A stretch of 64,000 nt of DNA from Sphingomonas sp. (lineage in GTDB: Bacteria > Pseudomonadota > Alphaproteobacteria > Sphingomonadales > Sphingomonadaceae). Under the pieces are notes generated by a model, which saw only the letters and a list, made by a program, of their open reading frames with translations, did no database searches and was not told the DNA's origin. The translations under genes were made by a program, and so were the position numbers. The DNA lies in assembly GCF_024508665.1 (NCBI RefSeq), contig NZ_JANINP010000001.1, forward strand, positions 1 to 64,000, given 5' to 3'. Every line of letters starts with the position of its first letter. Position 1 is the stretch's first letter. Shown in pieces: positions 33,602 through 41,585 of the stretch.

Positions 33602-35323
33602 TCAAACCATCGCCGCCGCGACCGCGGTGCGCAGCGCCAGGGGATCGCACGGTGGGATCAGCGTCAAGCCGGGCTGCGGCGGCAACCCGCAGGCCTCGGT
33701 CGCGATCACGGGCAGACCAGCGGCGAGTGCGCGGAGCAGCGTCGCGGGGCGATGCTCGACGATTGCCGGCAGGAGCACGCCGGCAAGCTCTTCGGGCAGG
33801 CTTTGCATCTTGCGGACGTCGATCCGATGCCAGAAATCGGGACATTCCTCGCCCGGGCGCTCGATCAGCAGATCGATCTCCAAGCCCGCCATCGCATCGC
33901 GCATGGCATAAGCGCCTTTGCGCGCCAGCGCGGGACCCGCGAACAGGAACGTCTTGCCGCCGCGCCGGACGGGAAGCGGCTTGGCCGGCTGCCAGTCATG
34001 CACCTGGACGCGTCCCGGCGGAAAACAGGCCGCGACCGAGCGATGCGGGGTGATCAGGCGCACCGCTTCGCCCAGCGCTTCGCGCTCCGCGGCGGCGATC
34101 GCTTCGGGCGCGCGGAAATCGCCGAGCGTCGAACTTTCGGGATAGAGGTCGCGCGCGGCGTCGAGCACGTGGTGCATCGCATCGATCGGCAAACGGTCGA
34201 GCATCACTTCAAAGCTACGCCCCTGCAATACCCCCCTGCGCCAGAGATGCGGCAGCAACGGCTGGGCGACGATCAGGTGCGTATGCGTCGCGTCGAGCTT
34301 GCGCGCATAAGCGGCGGCCAGCCGCTCATCGGCCTCGATCAATGCGCGTGCCCGCGGCGTGCCCGGTCCTATGCTGCGCAACGCCAAGGAGCGGCGCAGC
34401 GCGGCGAGATCGGCGGTCCGTTCGGCGATGACCGCTGGCCAGCCTCGCGCAGCGCGACCGATCCGGCGCGAGGGCAACATCAGCATGTCCTCCCGGCCGG
34501 CGCGGTCGCTCAGCAACGCCCCGAATTCGGGGCTTGCGCCGTCGACCAGCCAGGCGGTCGGCGTACCGGCTTCGATATCGTCGGGATCGTGGCGATGGCA
34601 GCTGACCTGACCGCAGGTCAGGCAATCGTGCGCCGTCAGGCCGATCGAGAAATCGGGCACGGACAGGGAAGGGGTCGCGATCTTTCCGCGGATCGTGAGC
34701 TCGAGTTCGTCAGCGGTCAGCCGCGCCTCGATCCGGAAAGGACGAGACGAGCGGACGCGGAAATCGAGATAATTCCAGAACACCGTCGCGTCGCGCCCCG
34801 CCTCGGCGCGCGATCCCGGTACGATCCGGGTATGGGCGTGGCGTTCGACGACCTGCAGGCCGGCGTCGAGTGCTGCCTCGTGCAACGCGTTGGACAATTG
34901 GCACAGGCCGCCGCCGACCGTCGCGATCATGCATCCTTCTCGGAGCTCGCGTCCTTCGACGAAACCACGGCGGCGGAGCGGTTTGCCGACCTGTTTCCAG
35001 AAGCTCAGCACCTCGCCGGCGGCAACCTCGATGCCGTCGAGTCCGGCGATCGCCGCGCGCAAATTCTGAATCTTCCCGGCGTTGAGCGCACGATCCTTGG
35101 CGCCGCCGCGGGTGGTCCAGAGCGGCGACCGGATCGTCGCCAGCACCGGTGCCGATGTCAGCATCGTGCCGCGACGGTGCCGTTTGGGCGCATTGAGCGA
35201 CAAATCGGCGCTCGCGCGGCGTAGCCGCAACAAGGCGGCCTTGGTCTCGAACACCAGATTGCCGATCCGCGTCGGCACCGCACGATCGGGCAGTGCCGTG
35301 ACGTTCGCCAGCCGATCGCTCAT
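33602..35323 (-). CDS. VanW domain fused to a GT-B glycosyltransferase-like domain
   Basis: 573 aa, no signal peptide or TM. Residues about 75-215 are a VanW-like domain (AGEVLSFWKQVGKP, GGGLCQLSNALHEAAL at 137-152, NYLDFRVRS). Residues 234-245 carry C-x2-C-x4-CH-x-H (Cys234, Cys237, Cys242, His243, His245), a possible zinc or Fe-S site. From about 290 on the protein looks like a GT-B glycosyltransferase: HTHLIVAQPLLPHLW, FLFAGPALARKGAYA, and a donor-site type ALAAGLPVIATEACGLP. VanW alone is of unknown function, often linked to the cell envelope; with a GT it may modify a glycan. Start ATG 35323. Flanked by FUSC and DUF4337 genes. Confidence 0.75.
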   Translation of the reverse strand: MSDRLANVTALPDRAVPTRIGNLVFETKAALLRLRRASADLSLNAPKRHRRGTMLTSAPVLATIRSPLWTTRGGAKDRALNAGKIQNLRAAIAGLDGIEVAAGEVLSFWKQVGKPLRRRGFVEGRELREGCMIATVGGGLCQLSNALHEAALDAGLQVVERHAHTRIVPGSRAEAGRDATVFWNYLDFRVRSSRPFRIEARLTADELELTIRGKIATPSLSVPDFSIGLTAHDCLTCGQVSCHRHDPDDIEAGTPTAWLVDGASPEFGALLSDRAGREDMLMLPSRRIGRAARGWPAVIAERTADLAALRRSLALRSIGPGTPRARALIEADERLAAAYARKLDATHTHLIVAQPLLPHLWRRGVLQGRSFEVMLDRLPIDAMHHVLDAARDLYPESSTLGDFRAPEAIAAAEREALGEAVRLITPHRSVAACFPPGRVQVHDWQPAKPLPVRRGGKTFLFAGPALARKGAYAMRDAMAGLEIDLLIERPGEECPDFWHRIDVRKMQSLPEELAGVLLPAIVEHRPATLLRALAAGLPVIATEACGLPPQPGLTLIPPCDPLALRTAVAAAMV

Positions 35324-35395
35324 CTGCTGCCTCCTCGCGCGATGCGATTATGGCGCAAGTTCGGGACAGGTGTAAATCGCTGGCTCTTGCGCCGG

Positions 35396-35962
35396 CTAAC
35401 CCAGGAAGTTGCTCAAAATATCGGGGTGGAAGCCGAGCTTGGCGAAGCCGCAAATGCCCATGAAGATGCCGAACGCTCCGAAGAACCAAGATCCGAACAG
35501 CAACATCGGACTTTCCGCAAGCGCCGCGACGGCGGCCATCGCGATCGCGGTGGAAATGGCTGCTTCGCTGGCGTCGAATTGGTCGTCATGCACGTTGAGT
35601 GCGTCGTAGTTGTCGGCCTGCGCCTGGGCCTGGGCCTTCAGCTTGGGCGTCTCGCTGCGATATTTGGCGATGTCGGCGTCGAGCCGGGCGAGCGTCGCTT
35701 TCGACGCCTCGCTGGTCGCGGCAGTGGTCGCCAGGACGGCGATCTCGCTCCGCGCGGTTTCCGAGATATGCAGCTTGGTGCGGGTCGCCTGATATTCGTT
35801 CCAGCTGTCGACCGAATCCGCCTTCGCCTGCTGCATCGTCTGGACGAGGTTGCCGTCCTTGATGTTGCACAGCCCGGTGAAGATCGACAGGACCACCACC
35901 GTCAGCGCCACAGCACGATTGAGCCTCTTGTCCTTCGCTTCGGCGCTGACTTCGACTTCCAC
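35396..35962 (-). CDS. DUF4337 membrane protein
   Basis: 188 aa from GTG 35962 with GGGAG 8 bases upstream. Helix NRAVALTVVVLSIFTGLCN near 15-33, then a long Ala-rich coiled-coil (about 40-125: SWNEYQATRTKLHISETARS, KATLARLDADIAKYRSETPKL), then two C-terminal helices (ISTAIAMAAVAALA, LLFGSWFFGAFGIFMGICG). This is the DUF4337 layout, an inner-membrane protein with a central periplasmic or cytoplasmic helical part. Function unknown. Confidence 0.85.
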   Translation of the reverse strand: MEVEVSAEAKDKRLNRAVALTVVVLSIFTGLCNIKDGNLVQTMQQAKADSVDSWNEYQATRTKLHISETARSEIAVLATTAATSEASKATLARLDADIAKYRSETPKLKAQAQAQADNYDALNVHDDQFDASEAAISTAIAMAAVAALAESPMLLFGSWFFGAFGIFMGICGFAKLGFHPDILSNFLG

Positions 35963-36083
35963 GCTTTGTCTCCCGCTCGTGACAGGGCGCCTCTTTCGGC
36001 CGGTTTCGGCAGCTCGTAAATATCAGGGATGACGGTGCGCTGAACGAACCGCGTGCGGCCAGCGCACGATAATGCAAACGAAA

Positions 36084-36111
36084 GGGGCCGGGAGATCGCT
36101 CTCCCGGCCCC
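36084..36111 (-). terminator. Probable terminator of rplKA
   Basis: GGGGCCGGGAG and CTCCCGGCCCC are exact inverted copies around ATCGCT, 30 bases after the rplA stop. On the minus strand the stem is followed by CTTTCGTTTGC, a weak U-rich tail. Confidence 0.6.
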
Positions 36112-36140
36112 GTCCTATCGTTCAGGCTTCGGCTGGTCGC

Positions 36141-36833
36141 TTACGCGCCCGCAACCTCGGCCGTGTCGATCTTGATGCCCGGGCCCATCGTCGAGCTGAC
36201 GGCGAGCTTGCGGACATACTTGCCTTTGGCGCCCGACGGCTTGGCCTTGACCACCGCGTCGACGAGAGCGTCGAAGTTCGCGCGCAGGTCTTCCGCCGGG
36301 AACGACGCCTTGCCGATGCCCGAATGGATGATGCCGGCCTTTTCGACGCGATATTCGACCTGGCCGCCCTTGGCCGCCTTGACCGCGCCCGCGACGTCCA
36401 TCGTCACGGTGCCCAGCTTCGGGTTCGGCATCAGGCCCTTGGGACCCAGCACCTTACCCAAGCGACCGACGATGCCCATCATGTCCGGGGTCGCGATGCA
36501 GCGATCGAAGTCGATCGTGCCGCCCTGGACGATTTCCATCAGGTCTTCCGCACCGACCACGTCGGCGCCGGCAGCGCGGGCCTCATCGGCCTTGGCGCCC
36601 TTGGCGAACACGCCGACACGGACGTCCTTGCCGGTGCCCTTGGGCAGGGTCACGACACCACGGACCATCTGGTCGGCGTGGCGCGGATCGACGCCCAGGT
36701 TGATCGCGACTTCGATCGTCTCGTCGAACTTCGAGGTGGCATTGGCCTTGGCCAGGCCGATCGCCTCGTCAACGCCGTGCAGCTTCTCGCGGTCGATCGT
36801 GATCGCCTTCTGCTTCTTGCTCACGAATGCCAT
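36141..36833 (-). CDS. rplA: 50S ribosomal protein L1
   Basis: 230 aa, full length. Two-domain L1: [63 protein letters not shown] and the C-terminal [14 protein letters not shown]. It binds 23S rRNA at the L1 stalk and in other bacteria represses its own operon by binding the rplK leader. It follows rplK with a 4-base gap. Confidence 0.98.
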   Translation of the reverse strand: MAFVSKKQKAITIDREKLHGVDEAIGLAKANATSKFDETIEVAINLGVDPRHADQMVRGVVTLPKGTGKDVRVGVFAKGAKADEARAAGADVVGAEDLMEIVQGGTIDFDRCIATPDMMGIVGRLGKVLGPKGLMPNPKLGTVTMDVAGAVKAAKGGQVEYRVEKAGIIHSGIGKASFPAEDLRANFDALVDAVVKAKPSGAKGKYVRKLAVSSTMGPGIKIDTAEVAGA

Positions 36834-36837
36834 TGGT

Positions 36838-37269
36838 TCAGCCCTCCACCACTTCGAGGCCCATCGCGCGGGCGGAGCCTTCGATGATGCGGGTCGCCGC
36901 GTCGATATCGTTGGCGTTCAGGTCCTTCATCTTGATCTCGGCGATCTTCGACAGCTCGGAGCGCTTGATCTTCCCCGCGGAGACCTTGCCCGGCTCCTTA
37001 GAGCCCGACTTCAGGTTGGCGGCCTTCTTGATCAGGAACGTCGCCGGCGGGGTCTTGGTCTCGAACGAGAACGACCGGTCGGCATAGACGGTGATGACGG
37101 TCGGGATCGGCGCACCCTTTTCGAGGTCGCCGGTCGCCGCGTTGAACGCCTTGCAGAATTCCATGATGTTGACGCCGCGCTGACCCAGCGCCGGGCCGAT
37201 CGGCGGCGACGGATTGGCAGCGCCCGCGGGCACCTGCAGCTTGATATAGCCTGTGATTTTCTTTGCCAT
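36838..37269 (-). CDS. rplK: 50S ribosomal protein L11
   Basis: 143 aa from ATG 37269 ([16 protein letters not shown]). The frame extends 17 codons upstream but the conserved start is [29 protein letters not shown] and the linker before the C-terminal rRNA-binding domain ([22 protein letters not shown], in outline) are intact. It binds the GTPase-associated region of 23S rRNA. It is separated from nusG by 545 bases of palindromic repeats rather than the usual short gap. Confidence 0.98.
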   Translation of the reverse strand: MAKKITGYIKLQVPAGAANPSPPIGPALGQRGVNIMEFCKAFNAATGDLEKGAPIPTVITVYADRSFSFETKTPPATFLIKKAANLKSGSKEPGKVSAGKIKRSELSKIAEIKMKDLNANDIDAATRIIEGSARAMGLEVVEG

Positions 37270-37470
37270 TATTCTCACTCTGTAGTGGGCGAGGGGGCTG
37301 GGCTCCCGCGTCCAGTTCAAGTTTAGCGGTTAGACGGGCCCGCAACGCGAACCCTCCCGCAATTCCACAGCTGTAGCTTAGGAAGGGCGGGCCGATAGCG
37401 GAAATGCAGCGAGGAAGCAACAGCGTTGCACCCGCACACGATTAGCGAAGCTAATTGTGAGACGGGGCCC

Positions 37471-37771
37471 GTCCGGCCGGCCTCGCGACGCGAGGTCCGA
37501 CGACGCGGGATTCACTCCCGCGTCGGACGTCTGCGGGTCGGGGCACATCTCCCTCTCCCCATCGGGGAGAGGGCCGGGGAGAGGGGCAGTGTGTCTCACT
37601 GACCGAGCCAACTGCCCCTCTCCCGACTTCGCCCGGCTTACGCCGGGCTCGTCTGCCCTCTCCCCGGAGGGGAGAGGGAGATAAAGAAGGACTTAAACTG
37701 CTCGGGCCGACGCGGGAGTGAATCCCGCGCCTCCGTCGGACAGGTCGCGTTTCGCGGGCCTGCCGGCCGGA
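37471..37771. repeat. Nested palindromic repeat cluster between nusG and rplK
   Basis: Outer arms GTCCGGCCGG (37471) and CCGGCCGGA (37763) face inward. Inside them, hairpins CGCGGGATTCACTCCCGCG and CGCGGGAGTGAATCCCGCG are reverse complements of each other. The centre (37547-37682) is a further palindrome bounded by ATCTCCCTCTCCCC and GGGGAGAGGGAGAT. It looks like one palindromic element inserted inside another. The gap 37270-37814 holds no gene. Confidence 0.8.
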
Positions 37772-37814
37772 AGTTCGCTGTCTCGCGGGCTAGCTCACGC
37801 TAGCCGCGTGCAGC

Positions 37815-38354
37815 TCACTTCGAGCGCTCAACCTGTTCAAAGTCGAGTTCCACCGGCGTAGCACGCCCGAAGATCGACACCGAGACCTTGACCTTCGACT
37901 TGTCGAAGTCGAGCTCTTCGACCACGCCGTTGAACGAGGCGAACGGGCCGTCGAGCACCTTGACCGAATCGCCGATCTCGTAATCGACCTTGACCTGCTG
38001 GCGCGGGGCGGAGGCGGCGGCCTCTTCCTTGCTGTTGAGCATGCGCGCGGCTTCGGCGTCGCTGATCGCCTGGGGCTTGCCGTTGGGGCCGAGGAAGCCG
38101 GTCACCTTGGGCGTGTTCTTGACCAGGTGATAGACGTCGTCGTTCATCGCCAGCTTGGCCAGCACATAGCCGGGCATGAACTTGCGCTCGACCTGCACCT
38201 TCTTGCCGCGGCGGGCTTCGGTGATCGTTTCGGTGGGAACCTCGATCTGCTCGACGAGCTGTTCGAGACCCATGCGGGCAGCCTCGGACATGATCGCATC
38301 GCGGACCTTGCCCTCGAAGCCAGAATAAGCGTGGATGATGTACCAGCGTGCCAT
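37815..38354 (-). CDS. nusG: Transcription termination/antitermination protein NusG
   Basis: 179 aa from ATG 38354 (MARWYIIHAYSGFEGKV); the longer frame upstream overlaps secE and is not used. NGN domain (MGLEQLVEQIEVPTE, GYVLAKLAMNDDVYHLV, GFLG) followed by a KOW domain (YEIGDSVKVLDGPFASFNG, VSVSIFGRATPVELDFEQVE). Normal length. It binds RNA polymerase and Rho and couples transcription with translation. secE is 8 bases upstream on the same strand. Confidence 0.97.
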   Translation of the reverse strand: MARWYIIHAYSGFEGKVRDAIMSEAARMGLEQLVEQIEVPTETITEARRGKKVQVERKFMPGYVLAKLAMNDDVYHLVKNTPKVTGFLGPNGKPQAISDAEAARMLNSKEEAAASAPRQQVKVDYEIGDSVKVLDGPFASFNGVVEELDFDKSKVKVSVSIFGRATPVELDFEQVERSK

Positions 38355-38362
38355 GGGAGACC

Positions 38363-38560
38363 TTATTTCGCGAGGCTCAGCAGGAACTCGACGCCCGTGT
38401 CGAACACCTTGTCGATGGCGAAGAAGAACACCGCCAGGATGACCGTCATGATCATCACCATCACCCCGGTCATGATCGTCTCGCGACGCGTCGGCCACAC
38501 GACCTTGCGCGTCTCGGCCTGGACCTGCCGGATGAATTCCATCGGGGACGTTTTCGCCAC
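38363..38560 (-). CDS. secE: Preprotein translocase subunit SecE
   Basis: 65 aa starting at GTG 38560 (VAKTSPMEFIRQVQAETRKV). Conserved cytoplasmic amphipathic region EFIRQVQAETRKVVWPTRRE, then one transmembrane helix (TGVMVMIMTVILAVFFFAID). This is the short single-TM form usual in alphaproteobacteria. It joins SecY and SecG in the inner-membrane channel. First protein gene of secE-nusG-rplK-rplA, behind tRNA-Trp. Confidence 0.96.
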   Translation of the reverse strand: MAKTSPMEFIRQVQAETRKVVWPTRRETIMTGVMVMIMTVILAVFFFAIDKVFDTGVEFLLSLAK

Positions 38561-38595
38561 GTGCCTGAACCTATGTAATCGTTGCCGAGATTGGG

Positions 38596-38623
38596 GACAT
38601 AGGACCGCCGCCCGGTCCCTCAA
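38596..38623 (-). promoter_or_regulatory. Possible promoter of secE-nusG
   Basis: On the minus strand TTGAGG and TATGTC are 16 bases apart, ending about 35 bases before the secE GTG. The region 38561-38910 between secE and tRNA-Trp otherwise holds no supported gene, apart from a weak 47-codon plus-strand ORF starting at 38833. Confidence 0.45.
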
Positions 38624-38910
38624 GGGGCACGGACGACAATCAATCCCGATTTCGGATTGAGGGCGGAAATAGCGCCGCACCAATCGGAACGCAAGCGCTC
38701 GCGCGGAAGCGACCGTTGCATCGATGCGGCGATCAACGGTTCGTCGCGATTAACCAATTTTGCTGGGATCGCGCTCCCCCCACTATCGTTGGGCGAGCGT
38801 CCGATATGCGACCGCCTTACTAGGGAACTCCCATGGAACTCGACCACGCCACCATCCGGATTCTCGCGGCGATCGAGCGCGAGCAGGAATACCGGGCGGA
38901 AGAGGAAGAG

Positions 38911-38987
38911 TGGCAGGGGAGCTCGGATTCGAACCGAGGGCCTTCGGTTTTGGAGACCGACGCTCTAACCAGCTGAGCTACACCCCT
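38911..38987 (-). tRNA. tRNA-Trp (anticodon CCA)
   Basis: 77 bases with encoded 3' CCA. Acceptor stem AGGGGTG/CTCCCCT (pair 6-67 is U-U, the others pair), D-arm GCTC/GAGC, anticodon stem TCGGT/ACCGA with loop CTCCAAA, T-arm CTCGG/CCGAG with TTCGAAT. Its place directly before secE-nusG-rplKA on the same strand is the widespread arrangement. Confidence 0.95.
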
Positions 38988-39024
38988 GTGCGGCGGATGC
39001 CTGTAGCGCCACCGCGCGCGGGCG

Positions 39025-39052
39025 GCAATAGTTAGTCGTCGCGGTTTGTCAC
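39025..39052 (-). promoter_or_regulatory. Possible promoter of tRNA-Trp
   Basis: GTGACA and TATTGC on the minus strand, 16 bases apart, about 38 bases before the tRNA 5' end. The match to consensus is only fair. Confidence 0.3.
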
Positions 39053-39061
39053 GCGGCCGTT

Positions 39062-41422
39062 TCAGGCAGCGGCAGCTTCGTTGCCCCAGTCGCGCGACGC
39101 CAGCGCGCGCGCTTCGCTGACCGGAAGCGGGCGGCCGAAATAATAGCCCTGGACCTTGGTGCAGCCGAGGTCCTGAATCAGGCGATGTTCCTCCTCGGTC
39201 TCGACGCCTTCCGCGGTCGTCGCCATGCCCAGGGATTGGGCAAGCGCGACGACGGCGCGAACGATCGCGATCGGCTCCTTCTGTCCCTTGGACGCGCCCT
39301 GGACGAAGCTGCGATCGATCTTGATCGTCGAGAAGCGCGTGCGCGCGAGATAGCCGAGCGACGAATAGCCGGTGCCGAAATCGTCCAGGCTCAGGCGCAC
39401 GCCAAGATCGAGTACGCGTTCGAGCACCTGCACCGCGACGGTGCCTTCGCGCATGAACACGCCCTCGGTCACTTCGAGCTCGAGCCGTTCCGGCGGCAGG
39501 CCACTATTGGCAAGCGCCGAGGCGACCACCGATACGAATGCCGGATTGTGCAGCTGTTCGGGCGATACGTTCACGGCGACGCGCGTCGGCGACGGCCAGC
39601 GCGCAGCCTCGTGGCACGCTTCACGCAATACCCATTCGCCCATCGGCACGATCAGTCGCGCATCCTCCGCCAGCGGCACGAACTTGCCGGGCGAAATGAC
39701 GCCCAGTTCGGGATGGGTCCAGCGCAAGAGTGCCTCGAAGCCGGTGAGATTGCCCGATCCCGCGACCACCACCGGCTGGTATTCCAGGTGCATCTCACCT
39801 TTTTCGAGCGCCTGGCGCAGCGCCATTTCGAGTACGCGCCGCTCTTCCGCCTTGACGTGAAGCTGGGGTTCGTAGGTGTGGAACACGCCGCCGCCGGCAT
39901 CTTTCGAGCGATAGAGAGCGAGGTCGGCGGAGCGGATCAGCATTTCCGCGGTGCGGCCGTCACGCGGGCCGATCGCGACGCCCACCGAAGCTCCGATATA
40001 GAGCGTGTGCACGTCGACCTCGTACGGCCGCGACAACATCTCGATGATCGCCTGCGCCAGCTTCTCGACGCGGGCCGTGTCGGACGCATCGCGCACCACC
40101 ACGGCGAATTCGTCGCCGCCGAGCCGGCCAACGACCTCATTGTCGCTGACCAGATGGCCGAGCCGTTCCGACACCCGTCCAAGCAGTCGATCGCCGACAG
40201 GATGGCCGAGCGAATCGTTGACCGCCTTGAAGCGATCGAGATCGATCATCATGAACGCGCAGCGCGTGCCCCATTTCTCGGCCTCGGCCATCGCCCGGCC
40301 GAGTTGCTCGTTGAGGTGGAGCCGATTGGGCAGGCCGGTGAGCATATCGTACCGCGCCATGCGGTTGATCTTGTCGGCCGATTCGCGCTGGGCGGTGACG
40401 TCGGATCCCACGCCGCGAAAGCCGATAAAGGCGCCATCGTCATCGTGGCGCGGGCTGGCAGCGAGCGCGAACCATCGTTCGGTGTCACCGACCTGCACCG
40501 GCAGCAGGATATCGCGAAACGCCTCGCGATTCTTGAGTTTGTCGGCAAGTACGCGCAGCCCGGAGGAGAAGTCGCCGCTCTCCCAATGGACGCCGGCGAG
40601 CGCCTGGAGCAGCGGCATGCCGTTGATCTTCACCGGATCGAGATGGACCGAACGCGCGAAGCGCGGACTGGCGCGGACGATGCGCCGCGCGCTGTCGGTT
40701 TCCCACAGCCAGTCGCCATCCTCCTCCTCGAATTCGCGGAGCAGCAGGCTGACGGTTTGGTCGCGTTCCGACAGACCGATTTCGTTGGCGCGGATCACCA
40801 CCAGCGCTTTTCCGCGCTGGAAGCAACTGATCATCAGCAGGACGACGAACAGCATCGTCGCGGCGGCCAGCAAGGGACTGCCGATCAACAGCAGCATGAC
40901 GGCGATGGCGGTGCCGAGGATACCGAGGAAGCTGAGCGTCGCCAGCGGCAGTGCCGCCATCGCCACGGCCGACGCGGTCAGCATGACGGATAATACGATC
41001 CAGAGGCCCATGGCAGTGCCGATATCGGCGCGCGACCCCAATGCCAGCGGCGGGATCGACCAGACGCACGCGAGCGCGATTCCCTCCAGGACGGTATCGC
41101 GCACATCGCCCAGCGTCGCCGAATTGGCGTCGCGATGGCGAGAGGCGAGGCGCCGCATCGTCACGCCGACGCCGACTAAACCGGTCAGAACCGCCCAGCC
41201 GATCAACATCGCGCGCGGTACCTGACTGTCGAACATCATGACGACCAGCGCCGCGCCGATCACATTGGCACCGAGCAGGAACAAGGCGAGCTGGCGTCCG
41301 GCGTGCAATTGCGCCGCCCGAATCGGGCCCCAGTCGGTGGTGTCCGCCGGGTCATAGAGGCCAAGCAGCGCACGGACGTCGATCCGCGGGGTGGCGAATT
41401 GGGAAGAGGGCTCCGTGCTCAC
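39062..41422 (-). CDS. Membrane GGDEF-EAL bifunctional cyclic-di-GMP enzyme
   Basis: 786 aa. About six transmembrane helices between residues 45 and 200 (a membrane sensor unit, in two groups), a PAS-like domain about 235-345 (GDWLWETDSARRIVRASPRFA, GFRGVGSDVTAQ), GGDEF at 435-439 in RLGGDEFAVV, and EAL at 563-565 in GFEALLRW with DDFGTGYSS at 680-688 and TTAEGVETEEE. Both active-site motifs are intact, so synthesis and breakdown of cyclic di-GMP are both possible; no RxxD inhibitory site sits before GGDEF. Monocistronic, just upstream of tRNA-Trp in orientation. Confidence 0.95.
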   Translation of the reverse strand: MSTEPSSQFATPRIDVRALLGLYDPADTTDWGPIRAAQLHAGRQLALFLLGANVIGAALVVMMFDSQVPRAMLIGWAVLTGLVGVGVTMRRLASRHRDANSATLGDVRDTVLEGIALACVWSIPPLALGSRADIGTAMGLWIVLSVMLTASAVAMAALPLATLSFLGILGTAIAVMLLLIGSPLLAAATMLFVVLLMISCFQRGKALVVIRANEIGLSERDQTVSLLLREFEEEDGDWLWETDSARRIVRASPRFARSVHLDPVKINGMPLLQALAGVHWESGDFSSGLRVLADKLKNREAFRDILLPVQVGDTERWFALAASPRHDDDGAFIGFRGVGSDVTAQRESADKINRMARYDMLTGLPNRLHLNEQLGRAMAEAEKWGTRCAFMMIDLDRFKAVNDSLGHPVGDRLLGRVSERLGHLVSDNEVVGRLGGDEFAVVVRDASDTARVEKLAQAIIEMLSRPYEVDVHTLYIGASVGVAIGPRDGRTAEMLIRSADLALYRSKDAGGGVFHTYEPQLHVKAEERRVLEMALRQALEKGEMHLEYQPVVVAGSGNLTGFEALLRWTHPELGVISPGKFVPLAEDARLIVPMGEWVLREACHEAARWPSPTRVAVNVSPEQLHNPAFVSVVASALANSGLPPERLELEVTEGVFMREGTVAVQVLERVLDLGVRLSLDDFGTGYSSLGYLARTRFSTIKIDRSFVQGASKGQKEPIAIVRAVVALAQSLGMATTAEGVETEEEHRLIQDLGCTKVQGYYFGRPLPVSEARALASRDWGNEAAAA

Positions 41423-41585
41423 GCGCTGCGGATAACGCCTGCAGGGTTAGCGAAGAGTTAGACGCGTGTACGATTTATGACGAATTTACGCCGATGGGAG
41501 GATGAACAAGCGGGATTCGCCGCCAAAACTGCAGAAAATGCGCATGCTGCGCCACGATCCGCGTTTGGCGGAGTCGCGCGAGCGT

